NCBI RefSeq assembly: GCF_026262505.1
Contig: NC_067204.1
Span: forward strand, 434,001 to 498,000
Direction of reading: 5' to 3'
Length of the DNA stretch: 64,000 nt
From: Trichomonas vaginalis G3
Lineage: Eukaryota; Parabasalia; Trichomonadida; Trichomonadidae
This document shows positions 29,241-40,175 of this stretch, piece after piece. Made by a program: the position numbers and the translations under genes. Positions within the stretch are counted from its first letter, which is position 1, and each line of letters begins with the position of its first letter. The notes beneath the pieces are model-generated. The model worked only from the letters and a program-made list of their open reading frames with translations. It had not been told where the DNA came from and did not search any database.

Positions 29241-31516
29241 AGGATACCCTTACGTGTCAGATTTTTTGCGCATACGAAGAAGTCATGCTAGACATGAGCT
29301 ATAAACCTGAAATTTTAGCAACATATTTAAAACTTTTTAAACTACAATACACTTTAATATTCAAGAACAAAAATATTCTTTTTAGAAATTACATAATTAT
29401 TTTATGTGAAATCTATATAAAAACATATTTTGCGAGCGTAACTTTTTTCTTTATAAGCACCTTATATGACTGATAAACTGTGAAGGCACATAATTGTTAA
29501 TTCATAGAGTTGATATGTTTCCAAAATTGAGAGGAAATTTGAAAATTGAATACCCTTTCAATTCAATTTTCAAAAGATATCAGCTCCTTCAATAATTGAA
29601 GGACGATTTTGATCATTTGCTCTTAAAACAAGTATGCCATGGAGAAAAAAAGTTACGCTCGCAAATCTGAAATATAACTATCATATAAAAAAATTAAATT
29701 TCTAATTTTTTACTCTATAGATATTATTGGCCACTTGTGTAATGCATAAAAGTTTATGTCATATGCATACATTTGGAAGTATGGGAGACGAGGGAAATTA
29801 CTTCTATGAGGCACTAGGATTTTTAAAAATTTCTCTATCGGACTCACCATTCAATTTCTCGAAAATTAAAAAAAATCAATAATAGCTAAAATGTATTATG
29901 CATAACAAATTTTAATGTTACACGATATTTTTTGAACTTCATGACATGAATTTTCTTTATATTATTTTTTTTTTGGATTTTCTATGATTTATGCGATAGG
30001 CTGGAACAACATTGTAAGTGCAATGATATCATTTAGAGAAATCTAAAACTTCAGCATTCAGAACTCGCAACCACAAAAATAATTCATTTGCTAAGTAAGT
30101 AAAGTTGATTAAGTTCGACACTTAGCTTTTATACGTAAAACCAAGTGTGTATTGTTATTTCTTGCTTAAATTATTGAGAAAAAAATAAATTGTAAGAGAA
30201 ACGATACTGATTATTGAAATAATATTGAGGGTACTGCAGATTTCTTCATTAACATGCCGGAAATTTGTAATCTTGGTTTTCTATCATAAAATCTGTCGAA
30301 GAATCTAAAAACGGAGAATATGAAATAGAGATCATGTAAATCTAGAGTATCCTGTCAGAAAAATAGACTAAGCATGTAACCCTTTTTTGGTCATAAACAC
30401 TTTTTACCACTTAGTCATACAGATGATCATTAAATTTAAACGAGCACTTTTTGTCAGAATAGATTCTTTACAAAGACAGAAGATTTTAGTATTATTTAAT
30501 ATTAGTGCTGTAGCAAAATTCAAAAAACGGTGAAAATTCAGTGAATTTGTGAATTCACATTTTTTTTTCGACATTTTTCTTGATATATCCATGCACATTA
30601 AGAACACAGCTTTGATACGCTTAAAAAAGCATATTTCATATGAAATTGTTAAAGAAATAAACAATTTATATAAAAATTGCACTTATGGGCAGTTTAGATA
30701 TATAATTTATATATAACATATATACAAATCCATAGACAAAGTGCAATAACTACAATGTTGTAGAAAATTACAGCAGAAATACTGACTTTTTGAAGGATAA
30801 TAAGAATTCTTCTAAATGTTGTATTTTTATAATTTGATTGATTTTTTTTACTATTTCATTAATCTTTTATGAATAATAATTATTTTTAATATATGTGCTA
30901 TTAAAATTTCAAATTTTGACTAATATATCTAAGTTATCTGAACGAAACATTTAGAAAATATCATACTTACATTGAAATAGCAAGTAGAGCATATTAATAG
31001 CAAGTTTCTTGGCTTTATATCTATCATCTATTGTTGTTTGATCAAACAAAATTCACTCTATTATATGGTGTCAATTAATTAAAACAATTTTTAATAGTTA
31101 TTTATTTAGTGCGAATAAGTGCAAACTCATAAATGAATAACTTAATAGTAGAAATGAATTATCTGATATAAATCTCACATTTTGTCCATCAGAAATACTT
31201 TAATTGCATACGCATAACTATTAGTAATACGTCTGGAGTGTCAATTAATAACAATCCCACAACAAGTAAAATTCAGATTTTTATTAAACTTATTTTTTCC
31301 TAAAAGTTTTCTCAAATTACTATATATACATATGTGGATAAAATAATAGTAATATTGTAAAAAATTAGATAATTTTTTTTATTTGAGAACCTCTCAAAAG
31401 TTCATTCAATTTATCAATTGTTTCAGTTTGATGTATATTCATTTCTGGAGCCTAAAACTTTAACAATCATGACAATATCATATTCTCTTTCTAACTACGC
31501 AATGTAAGGGTATCCT
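29241..31516. mobile_element. TA-flanked inverted-repeat element, 2.3 kb, no coding capacity seen
   Basis: The left end TA-AGGATACCCTTAC and the right end GTAAGGGTATCCT-TA are perfect inverted repeats of 13 bp plus one more partial match, each bordered by TA. TA duplication points to the Tc1/mariner group, which is known in T. vaginalis. The interior is AT-rich, with no transposase. It contains a smaller inverted-repeat element at 29428-29664. Nothing else was recognised in this 2.3-kb stretch. Confidence 0.6.
29428..29664. mobile_element. 237-bp MITE-like inverted-repeat element
   Basis: TTTGCGAGCGTAACTTTTTT at the left is matched in reverse at the right end (AAAAAAAGTTACGCTCGCAA), 22-23 bp with one gap. 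No coding capacity. The target duplication is not clear. It is nested within 29241-31516. Confidence 0.65.
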
Positions 31517-31518
31517 TA

Positions 31519-31854
31519 AGAAAAAAAGAAAAATAAATTTTTTGATTTTGCAAGATATAGATGATATCTGTAGTTCATTTTTTTTTAGGCGGATAAATTT
31601 TGTGAGAGGCTGATATCAGATTAATCAGATTATGTAGATTAATCAGCAGCTTGGAATTTATTAACTGCTTTCATTTCGAAAAAAAAGACCCATCTGAATG
31701 AAAAAACGATGATCACATTTTCGGAAAATCGCCTAATTTTACCTGATATATCTCCTGATAGTCAAACGTTTCAGTGGGTTTTGTTATTCGAAGTATATTT
31801 CAATTTATCTTTGCTATTTGTAAAAAAATCCATTGATATTAATTATTAAATGAA
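31519..31854. other. AT-rich intergenic region
   Basis: No gene or repeat recognised. Confidence 0.55.
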
Positions 31855-32041
31855 AAATGTTGCCAGCTGGTGTAATAAACAGAAATTCATCAAAAGTGAC
31901 AGCTCTCAATTTTTTGACATTTGTAAATTCTAAATTGAATGAGAAAAATGAAATAATACTAAGCATAATACAATATTCTAGATTTAATTATAATTAGGAA
32001 AAAGTTAGTTTTGAGAGTACTTTTCATAGGCATATAGAATG

Positions 32042-32472
32042 AAATCTTCTGAAAAATAATATCACATAAACTCATATTATTTTCTAATATATAACTATTT
32101 TATATAAAAATCAAATTCAATGATCTTAAAAGCGAAGGATAAACCTCAAAATTTACGAATATAATGAGTGGGAATATAATGCTTATCTATCATAAAACCA
32201 TATGAAATATCAATTTTTGCTTTACGCCTAATTTTTGACGACAATTAGCAAAAAATGTTAAATGTTAACACTCAGTCCATTTGAATATGAAAAATAAAAT
32301 TGACTTTGATTAAATGTTTTTATTTATCATGCAATTCTTCTTGCGACCAAAGATTTGAATAAAAGTTCAAAAAATAAGATAGCTTAAAAAATAATATACG
32401 GTAGTGTTTACTAATAGATGAATAGTATATAAATTCTATTAAAATGGATTTGATCCAAAAAAATATATAAAA
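32042..32472. repeat. Fold-back element, left long arm
   Basis: About 425 bp, matching 34405-34835 in reverse complement almost perfectly; for example GGTTTTATGATAGATAAGCA on the right is the reverse of TGCTTATCTATCATAAAACC here. Confidence 0.9.
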
Positions 32473-32514
32473 TTTGATCATAAATAAAATCGTTTTAAAT
32501 TACTTCTTCATTTA

Positions 32515-34383
32515 AGGGTGCACACGAGAGGATCATGTAAACTTCAGAATTTAGAACCTTATTTTTAGGCATTATCTTGGCTACCTATTTAGGCTCGAAA
32601 AGCAAAAAATATCAAAAAATACAACTTGACTCCATTATGACCCTTTCATGGAGGTAGTTTTTATCCGCTAGTATTTTCCCTTTGAATCTCTTTACAATTC
32701 GAAATCAAATTCAAACCTCAGTAGAAGAAAGGAAGAATCGACTTACTACGGTTGTAATACGAATAAATACATATATTTAATTATTTTTATTTACATAATA
32801 ATTGTTTGAAGCTCATATTCCATCAAATTTTTAAATAAAAACATTAAAATGTTGAAAATGTTCATATATTTTAATAGGGTTTTGGCACTTTATTGAGGAA
32901 TTACTACATACATAGTCGAACTGAACTTGATATTTTGAAATTTAAATTATTTATCAAAATTAAAATTTAACTTGAAATTTATAATTATTTAGTCATATTT
33001 TGCATAATTCTAAGTAGATTTTGTAAAAAATCAAGAAAGAAAAATTTTAACGTGCATTATTTTTTCTTTTTGAGTGGGGGACAAACTCGCCCATTGTCAC
33101 TTTTTCATTAACCTTAAACTTGTAATTTTCATTATTTTTAATTAACCTTATTTCTTTCCCAATTCCTGATTTATTTTATTCACTTACTATTAAAAGTCAC
33201 ATTTTAATAAAATATAATAATTTATTTATAGCATTTTTTACTATACTGTAATAAAAAATTAATTATAATAAATCAAATGTTTTCTTTGCAATAATATTTT
33301 TAATGTTGAGTAAACAATGTTGGGATCAAGTGTATCATTTTTCAGACCTTTCTGAACAGCTTCAAGCATACTGATGCATTCGACTTTTTTAAATTGTGTC
33401 ATTTCTTCGAAATCTCTTGTGACTTTTTTGATAACTTTAACACTTCTCTCTGAATCCAGACCTTTAATTTGCAACTTAATCAGGAATGAAGGAACAACAC
33501 TGGAATATAACTCGATGACAAGTTCATCGAGTCGAAGATTTGGTTGTACACCACTTGTATGTGCCGGATACCATTGTGTCAATTTTTTTCTGAAATTAAC
33601 TTTAAAAGTACTAAGTAAGATCATGAGATATAGCAATATATGTTTAAACTAACTTATATTTTGGTTGTACACCACTTGTATGTGCCGGATACCATTGTGT
33701 CAAATTTTTTCTGAAATTAACTTTAAAAGTACTAAGTAAGATCATTTATTTTTGCATAATATAATGCCAATATGGTTTCTTTTGATTTTATTTCATTTAT
33801 AAGCAAATCAGATTTACCCAAAAACTCCACTCCATAAGCGTTCATTTGCTAAATTAAAAAGTGACAATGGGCTAGTCTGTCCCTTTCTCTTTCTTTTTTA
33901 TAATAATACATATTATTATATAATTAACATATTCATAATGTTTCACCCTTTCAAAAATATAATCATCCTCCTCTCAAATAAACGTACATACGGGTGGCCT
34001 CTTTTTTCAAAAAATTAAAATTTGAAATTTTGGGCTCAAATATTAGAGATTTTTTCAACCTTCAACGATATATGTTGTCTATATCAGACCTCCTTTCTTT
34101 TTGATACTTAACATTGTTCCTAAATCTTAGCCGTTAAGGCTGTTCTGAAAATATTTTTTTTCGAAAAAATTCGAAAAAAATTCTTAAAATTCAAAAATCC
34201 CTTAATCCCTGAGGATTTTGGAAAAAAGTTTTTACATGAACATGTGTATATTATATGAAGTATATTGATAAGGTAAAAATCAAATTTTATTGCATATTCA
34301 TCGAGAAAATAAACTAACGAATCCCTCAAAATTGAGAGGGTAATCCTCCTCCTCTCAAATAAACGTACATACGGGTGCACCCT
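32515..34383. mobile_element. TA-flanked inverted-repeat element, 1.9 kb
   Basis: Left end TA-AGGGTGCACAC and right end GGGTGCACCCT-TA (reverse AGGGTGCACCC), both bordered by TA. It is inserted in the loop of the fold-back element and itself contains the MULE-like element 33072-33889. Inside, a 31-bp sequence starting TCCTCCTCTCAAATAAACGT occurs twice in direct orientation (33966 and 34347), the second forming the right end. No transposase seen. Confidence 0.6.
33072..33889. mobile_element. Non-autonomous MULE-like element, copy B
   Basis: 818 bp, with the same inverted-repeat ends as copy A (23354-24663), flanked by a 9-bp duplication TTTCTTTTT (33063-33071 and 33890-33898). It carries two units of minisatellite A (33540 and 33661) instead of six. 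The minus-strand frame of about 120 residues seen in copy A is here too. Copies differ only by a few small changes, so both insertions are recent or kept similar. Confidence 0.88.
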
Positions 34384-34404
34384 TAAATTATAACAATTAT
34401 TTTT

Positions 34405-34835
34405 GGTTTTATATTTTTTTGGATCAAATCCATTTTAATAGAATTTATATACTATTCATCTATTAGTAAACACTACCGTATATTATTTTTTAAGCTATCT
34501 TATTTTTTGAACTTTTATTCAAATCTTTGGTCGCAAGAAGAATTGCATGATAAATAAAAACATTTAATCAAAGTCAATTTTATTTTTCATATTCAAATGG
34601 ACTGAGTGTTAACATTTAACATTTTTTGCTAATTGTCGTCAAAAATTAGGCGTAAAGCAAAAATTGATATTTCATATGGTTTTATGATAGATAAGCATTA
34701 TATTCCCACTCATTATATTCGTAAATTTTGAGGTTTATCCTTCGCTTTTAAGATCATTGAATTTGATTTTTATATAAAATAGTTATATATTAGAAAATAA
34801 TATGAGTTTATGTGATATTATTTTTCAGAAGATTT
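34405..34835. repeat. Fold-back element, right long arm
   Basis: Reverse complement of 32042-32472. Confidence 0.9.
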
Positions 34836-35107
34836 TGTGTTCTTCTTCAAAATTTTATTTTTTTATTAAAAAGAATCTTTACAAAATATACATTTACTTT
34901 AATTAATATTTAAAAACGTGCTCTATCAAAAGTTCCAAAAATTAAATATTTTAGCTTTTCTGAGGTGTCACTTTTGATGAATTTCTGTTTACAACAAATG
35001 TTGCCAGCTGGTAATAGTACATCGTATCTGATATCAAATATATCATTAAAAATATAGAATAGATTTTCAATAAAAAAAATGTACGTTTAGAGAAAATCAA
35101 ACAATTT

Positions 35108-36307
35108 ATGAATTCGGATTTAAGTTCAATGGAAATGTATGAATCTTCATCATCAAGCCAAGATGAAATACTAGAAAAGAGCCGTCAAATTGAAGAATTT
35201 CTTGTTCAAATGAGGAAAACAAAAGATGATTCAAAAACGTTTCATTTCTTTGAAATGCTTTTCGTTCTTTTCAAATCAGAAGTCAAATTAAACATTAGCT
35301 TAAGAAAGCAAATACTCCAAAATAAATATGAATTTGATCAAAAACTTCACTCAGTTGAATCTCAATACAATCCAAAACCATTTTTTGAAGAAATTAGTAA
35401 TCTTTCTTATCGAAATGTTGAATCATATCGTGCCGTTATAGATTTATTCTCAGAAATATCATCAAAATACATTAAATCAAAAAATAAACTTCAGAAAAAG
35501 TTAGACATAACGGTGGAAGATAATGCAAAGATAATAGAATACACAGATAATATTAAAATTCAATGTCAATCCCTGGATGAGCAGCTGAAGCATTCTAAAG
35601 AAGAAAATACTGATTTGAGCAATAAATTGAATGAAGCTCACGAATACATTGAAGAACTTAAAGATACTATTAAAGATTTGAGCAATCAAGTCAAAGAAAA
35701 AGACTCTCAAATTGAAAAATTAAAGAAAGAATCAGAAAACAGCATAAAAGGATATCAGCAGAGGATTGAATTATTATCTAGATCACTTAACGACTCTAGA
35801 TGTCAAATTGAAAAAGCTGTTGAGCAATATCAAGAGAAAGAAATTCAATTAGCAATGGAAACAAGCCAAATTGATGATCTAACAAACAAAATTAAAAGTA
35901 TGAACACAGAAATGGATCAGAATAAGGAATATATAGAAAAGCTACAGAACAAAGTCATCAAACAAAAGAAAAGGATTGAAAGATTGAAGAACCAACTAAT
36001 CACGATGGATGAGAATAATAATCAAATAGCAAGTGAGCTTGAATCCAAATATTCGGCGAAATATGAGATATTGAAACAAGAATTTGATACGAAAGTTAAT
36101 AATAAGCTCAAAAACATAGAATCTATAGCTGAGAAGAAAGACCAAAAGATAGGAAATATCCAAGAAAAGCTCGATGACGTAACATGTCAGCTTCAATCTG
36201 CGATCAGAAAGATTCAAGAGCAAGAGACGTCAGTGAGGCGATATCGAGCTGAAAATGAGAGGCTTAGACAAAAAATGAGATCACAAAACTATGTCTTCGA
36301 TGATTAA
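35108..36307 (+). CDS. Coiled-coil protein, 399 residues
   Basis: Residues 1-130 contain a Ser-rich start (MNSDLSSMEMYESSSSSQDE) and a more globular part (FHFFEMLFVLFKSEVKLNIS). Residues about 135-395 are a nearly continuous coiled coil with heptad spacing (EYIEELKDTIKDLSNQVKEK, NKVIKQKKRIERLKNQL), ending RQKMRSQNYVFDD. No membrane segment. Such proteins are common in Trichomonas cytoskeletal and trafficking structures, but no specific family is recognised. The ATG lies 95 bases after the fold-back element; a three-codon upstream ATG frame exists at about 35079. Confidence 0.75.
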   Translation: MNSDLSSMEMYESSSSSQDEILEKSRQIEEFLVQMRKTKDDSKTFHFFEMLFVLFKSEVKLNISLRKQILQNKYEFDQKLHSVESQYNPKPFFEEISNLSYRNVESYRAVIDLFSEISSKYIKSKNKLQKKLDITVEDNAKIIEYTDNIKIQCQSLDEQLKHSKEENTDLSNKLNEAHEYIEELKDTIKDLSNQVKEKDSQIEKLKKESENSIKGYQQRIELLSRSLNDSRCQIEKAVEQYQEKEIQLAMETSQIDDLTNKIKSMNTEMDQNKEYIEKLQNKVIKQKKRIERLKNQLITMDENNNQIASELESKYSAKYEILKQEFDTKVNNKLKNIESIAEKKDQKIGNIQEKLDDVTCQLQSAIRKIQEQETSVRRYRAENERLRQKMRSQNYVFDD

Positions 36308-36443
36308 TAATTTTATTATTTTTTTATTCATGAAAAAAAAGACGCAGAATATTCAAGAGTAAAAATGTTTGTATAAATCATAGTAATAACATATGAATTT
36401 AAAACAATTCCCTTTTTTTGATAAAAAAAAAATTATAATTTTC

Positions 36444-37472
36444 TCAATAGCGATATCCTCCTTGGTTATAAGTTGTTCCTGTAGGGAGGGCTCCCATCAT
36501 AGGGTTGCTTTGTTGGTATTGGTTTGGATATTGGCCGTATGAGCTCTGATACATGCTAGCTTGAGGCTGCTGGCCGTACCCTTGTGGCACGTTGAACTGA
36601 GATGGCTGTTGGCCGTAGTATTGGCCTTGCGGTGGATTATATTGGGTCTGGTAGCTATATTGAGCGTATTGTGGCTGTGGGCTGGAGCAGGAATTAAACA
36701 GCGCTGGTTGCTGATACTGCAAATTGCTTGGCGGTGGAGTATTTGGCTGGAGATTTGCGTATGGGTTTGAGTTTGGCTGGGAAGATGACTGTGGAGGTAC
36801 TCCGCCTTGGTTCATTGGAGGAGGCTGGAACTGTGGCTGAGAAGCAGTAACAGTTGATGGGTTCTGATCCATGGCTGGATATTGAGGTGGAATTGAAGCT
36901 GCTGGTGCCTGTGGCGCTGGAGCTGCAGGTTGCTGTTGGGGAGCTGGTTGGCTGTTGGCTGCAGTTTGTTGCTGGCGAACTATTCCCATAATTCCTGTAT
37001 TGATTGACTGCATGCTGCTGCCTAATGCTCCGATGATCTTTGTTGTCTGGCCAGAATTAGCTGGAGCTCCTTCAACGAATGCAACGGCACCTTCTTCTGC
37101 CAAATGGAGCTTTAACCGTAATCTGCCTCCCTTCTTGACTCCCTTTACTGGAATGCAATCGTACCATTTGTCGGTAACTTGGTTGAGTGTCAAAGTTTTC
37201 AGCTCGATTATTAGTCGGGAAATTGGATCATCAGATTTTCCTTTATCTTCATCCTTCAGGAAGAACTTAATAGAATCGTCCATCTGTGAGACGACTGGGA
37301 AGTGGAAGTCTTCATTCCAAACTGGTTTATATGTTTTCTTGATAACTTTTGTTTGAGAAATAACTCTGTCATTGTTATACTGCAATACAACATATGGATC
37401 GCATTTACCAAATAAATCCATCTTTGGAAGGCCAGTGGCTTCTATGATGCGAATATGCAAGTTGCATTTCAT
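36444..37472 (-). CDS. C2-domain protein with Pro/Gln-rich tail
   Basis: 342 residues. Residues 1-125 form a C2 domain: LHIRIIEATGLPKMDLFGKC, then DPYVVLQY with Asp19 and Asp25 in the first calcium loop, and LKDEDKGKSDDPIS with Asp74, Asp76 and Asp82 in the third. Calcium-dependent membrane binding is therefore likely. Residues about 160-342 are Pro/Gln/Tyr-rich (QQQPAAPAPQAP, QYNPPQGQYYGQQP), like calcium-binding proteins with annexin- or ALG-2-type tails. No transmembrane segment. A TCATT initiator lies 15 bases before the ATG, a textbook distance for this organism. Confidence 0.88.
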   Translation of the reverse strand: MKCNLHIRIIEATGLPKMDLFGKCDPYVVLQYNNDRVISQTKVIKKTYKPVWNEDFHFPVVSQMDDSIKFFLKDEDKGKSDDPISRLIIELKTLTLNQVTDKWYDCIPVKGVKKGGRLRLKLHLAEEGAVAFVEGAPANSGQTTKIIGALGSSMQSINTGIMGIVRQQQTAANSQPAPQQQPAAPAPQAPAASIPPQYPAMDQNPSTVTASQPQFQPPPMNQGGVPPQSSSQPNSNPYANLQPNTPPPSNLQYQQPALFNSCSSPQPQYAQYSYQTQYNPPQGQYYGQQPSQFNVPQGYGQQPQASMYQSSYGQYPNQYQQSNPMMGALPTGTTYNQGGYRY

Positions 37473-37484
37473 TTCCTCAAAAAT

Positions 37485-37489
37485 AATGA
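37485..37489 (-). promoter_or_regulatory. Initiator TCATT of the C2-domain gene
   Basis: TCATT on the minus strand, with its A 15 bases before ATG 37472, matches the T. vaginalis initiator. Confidence 0.65.
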
Positions 37490-37733
37490 ATTCAATGGCC
37501 GTCGTTATTTGAGAACTTGAAAATTTTTAGCTCATAAAATCGGAAAAGTGACGAAAAATTGATAAAAAGCAGTTTTAATATATAGATTTTAAGACATAGA
37601 AATATTATATTTTTAAAAAAGTTTCCGATAACAATTTTTGTCGTTGCAAAATTTTACGACTTTGGTGAGGGATTGGTAAAGCAATTTAAAATGTCTTGTT
37701 TTGCTTATTTCCACTTTAGAATTGAATTCTCAC

Positions 37734-37886
37734 ATGAATCCAAAATTTGTAAAATATTTTTCTAATGTTAGAATGTTCTATTCAAAAGAGCAATGTACTT
37801 CTGCATTCTATAAACTTTCCTCGGATTATTTTTTCTCCATTGGTCTTGAAGCATCAGATCTTTTATCAAATTCTTTTTTTAATTAG
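37734..37886 (+). CDS. Possible small gene, 50 residues
   Basis: Starts MNPKFVKYFSNVRMFYSKEQ and ends LEASDLLSNSFFN. A TCACA initiator-like site overlaps the start (TCACATG). It lies between two minus-strand genes and its composition is protein-like, but it is short and unrecognised. Confidence 0.25.
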   Translation: MNPKFVKYFSNVRMFYSKEQCTSAFYKLSSDYFFSIGLEASDLLSNSFFN

Positions 37887-38030
37887 CTTAGACACGTATA
37901 GAATATAAATATTATGTTTTCTGTGGTGCCGATTTACTATCTTTACTTCTTGTTACATTTTTTGTTGGTGGTGGGGAATCTGGTTCACGAGGTGGAATAT
38001 TCTTTTTCTTACTAGAATCAAGTATTCCTT

Positions 38031-40067
38031 TTATATATTTTCATTCGCACCATTATAATCAATGTCATCATAACCCTGTTTACCTTTGAAACTGATCACT
38101 CGATCAGTTTGAACTTGTTTATCATCTTGTTCCTTTGCATCAGTTTGTATTTCGATATCTTGTTTGATTGAGTCATTGACTGGTTGAATATCGATTGATT
38201 GGTTTTCAAAAACGAATTTATCATAATAAGGGATATAGTTTTTGATTTGATTGAAAATTTTCCTTCTATGAAGTTCGTCAATGATTAACTTTTCTATTTC
38301 ATCAACTTTTTCATCATCAATGAGTTCATCGATATCGATTCCAAGTTCCTTTTTAATTTTTGATGCCTTTCTGCATAGAAGATCAATTTTTCTATCAATA
38401 TCTTTTATTTTTTGGCTTCTTTCCCAACTTTTATTCAATTGCGATCTGAGATCTTCGCAACCTGGGTCATTCACATAGAACTGAGGAATGGATGCGATAT
38501 TGGCGTCAAAGTAATTAAGTTGGAAATTATTTTGGTGGAAAACATCTGTGAATATAGGGCATAATGAGTTTCCTCCAATGCAAGCAATTACAGGTTTGTT
38601 GAAATCAACTTTGTAAATTTCAGTTTTTATTTTTGTTGAATCCATCTCGTTCATTTCTATTTTGGATTGTCCTTTCATTTCTTCTTTAATGTCTGAATCC
38701 GTGCTGTGTGATATTTCCATTTTCTGTTTCTCATGCAATAATGAATCCTGTGTTTCGGGTAAATTTGGAAGAGGCTGATTTTTACTTCTGCTTTGGTTTG
38801 AATTATGATGTGGCGAATTGGGAGATATGATTTGTTTATTTCCATGTTTTATTAAAGCATTGTCTCTAGAACGTGATTTCTTTGATGAATCATTTGGTTT
38901 AGAAACTTCATTTGATTCACTAGGTTTTGTCTTTTTCTCTTTTTTTGCTCCATTTTGGTTTGGAACACTTTCTCCTATTGGTTTATTTGGTTTTCCTTTT
39001 CCTTCCGTTGGAACATTTTCTTTCTCATCACTATGCTTTTTGTCTTTCTCTGTTTTTGCATCACTTTGTTGTTTGTCTTTCTCTTTTGTTGAATCACTTT
39101 GTTGTTTGTCTTTCTCTTTTGTTGAATCACTTTGTTTTTTAACTATTTCTTCTTTTGCATCCCTTTGCTCTGCTTCATTTAATTTTGTTTCACCTGAATC
39201 AATGAAGTTTTTAACAAAATCATCCAATTTAGTGATAATTCTTTCGTATTCGTTCTTGTCGTTCTTGTAGATTGTAGTTAAATTGCATTCAAGAATTTGG
39301 TCACAATTAAACTTTGATCTTTGTCCGAGAATCATTGTTTCTTTGCATTTTTGAGCTGAATTAATAATGCATTGTTTGTAACTTTTAGTTTTATCTGAGG
39401 TATCATTTTTATTTTCAACTTTCTCAATTAATTCCGCTTGTTCTGGTTTTTTCATGTGTTGATAAATAATTTCAATGTTTCTGCTAGTAACTCTATTTCC
39501 ACCAGCTTTTATACTTTTATACTTCTTTAGTATATATTTTCCATGGCTTCTCTTAAATTTATATGCTTGGGTGACGTAATCACCAGAATCAAAAACAAAA
39601 ACTTTACGAAACTGATTGATACCCTGTGTTTGGCTTATTAAATCTGATAACATGTCACTTGAATAAACGAAACTAGAAATTTGATCAAGTTCTGCAATAT
39701 TAATTGCAGCTTGAACTTTTGTCAGAATTCCAGCATTAATCCACCAATTGGGACAAACAAATACTAATTTGTTTTTGTTTTCTGGATTGATGAAATTATT
39801 AAGTGACTTGATGAAAGCTGCAAGAAGTATTTTTTCGTCTTGTTCATATTTAGGATCAACAAGATTACTAATGAGATTTCTGAAAGTATCTGATTCATTA
39901 CTGCATGTTGGATCAAGTGCCAAAGATGAAAATTTTATTTCTTTTTTAAATACAGAGAAAACTGTCGGAAATCTGTTCGTGGTAGAATTTTTGATATCAA
40001 AAGATAACTTTCCATTTGTGATTTCACTCACCTTGGTGGAATGATTGCCTAAATCAATCAAAAACAT
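38031..40067 (-). CDS. Divergent Hsp70/Hsp110-like ATPase with low-complexity insert
   Basis: 678 residues from ATG 40067; the frame continues 36 codons upstream but without an ATG. MFLIDLGNHSTKVSEITNG is the first phosphate loop of the Hsp70/actin fold. KVFVFDSGDYVTQAYKF (about 156-171) is the second, and VIACIGGNSLCP (about 493-504) the adenosine motif. A Lys/Ser/Asp-rich low-complexity stretch with three near-copies of KQQSDSTKEKD fills about 295-485, within the ATPase region. The C-terminal part (about 520-640) is helical, as in Hsp110. No signal peptide. An adjacent frame encodes GILDSSKKKNIPPREPDSPP and ends at 37912; one base in an A-run would decide whether it belongs to this gene. 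Confidence 0.7.
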   Translation of the reverse strand: MFLIDLGNHSTKVSEITNGKLSFDIKNSTTNRFPTVFSVFKKEIKFSSLALDPTCSNESDTFRNLISNLVDPKYEQDEKILLAAFIKSLNNFINPENKNKLVFVCPNWWINAGILTKVQAAINIAELDQISSFVYSSDMLSDLISQTQGINQFRKVFVFDSGDYVTQAYKFKRSHGKYILKKYKSIKAGGNRVTSRNIEIIYQHMKKPEQAELIEKVENKNDTSDKTKSYKQCIINSAQKCKETMILGQRSKFNCDQILECNLTTIYKNDKNEYERIITKLDDFVKNFIDSGETKLNEAEQRDAKEEIVKKQSDSTKEKDKQQSDSTKEKDKQQSDAKTEKDKKHSDEKENVPTEGKGKPNKPIGESVPNQNGAKKEKKTKPSESNEVSKPNDSSKKSRSRDNALIKHGNKQIISPNSPHHNSNQSRSKNQPLPNLPETQDSLLHEKQKMEISHSTDSDIKEEMKGQSKIEMNEMDSTKIKTEIYKVDFNKPVIACIGGNSLCPIFTDVFHQNNFQLNYFDANIASIPQFYVNDPGCEDLRSQLNKSWERSQKIKDIDRKIDLLCRKASKIKKELGIDIDELIDDEKVDEIEKLIIDELHRRKIFNQIKNYIPYYDKFVFENQSIDIQPVNDSIKQDIEIQTDAKEQDDKQVQTDRVISFKGKQGYDDIDYNGANENI

Positions 40068-40175
40068 TTTATATTGAAAAGTGTTGGCATTTTTTATTGA
40101 AATTAAAACTGCAGAAACTGGGAACCAAAAAAACTTGTCAGTATGCAAATCTAAATTTAGAAAAATTGTTGTCAA

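Larger units (their letters stand above)
31855..35012. mobile_element. Fold-back element split by a later insertion
   Basis: Flanked by a 17-bp direct repeat AAATGTTGCCAGCTGGT (31855-31871 and 34996-35012). Its ends are inverted repeats: AAACAGAAATTCATCAAAAG, then TGACA, near 31878, with its reverse near 34966. Further in lie long inverted arms, 32042-32472 and 34405-34835, about 425 bp and nearly perfect. Removing the insertion at 32515-34383 leaves an element of about 1.25 kb that is mostly palindrome. No coding capacity seen. Confidence 0.75.

Noticed and set aside
30404-30682. 92-codon minus-strand frame as a gene
   Set aside because: AT-rich, no recognisable motif, inside a transposon, no initiator; probably chance.
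38818-39270. 150-codon plus-strand frame opposite the Hsp70-like gene
   Set aside because: Mirror of the Lys/Ser-rich insert; gives only Phe/Leu/Ser low complexity.
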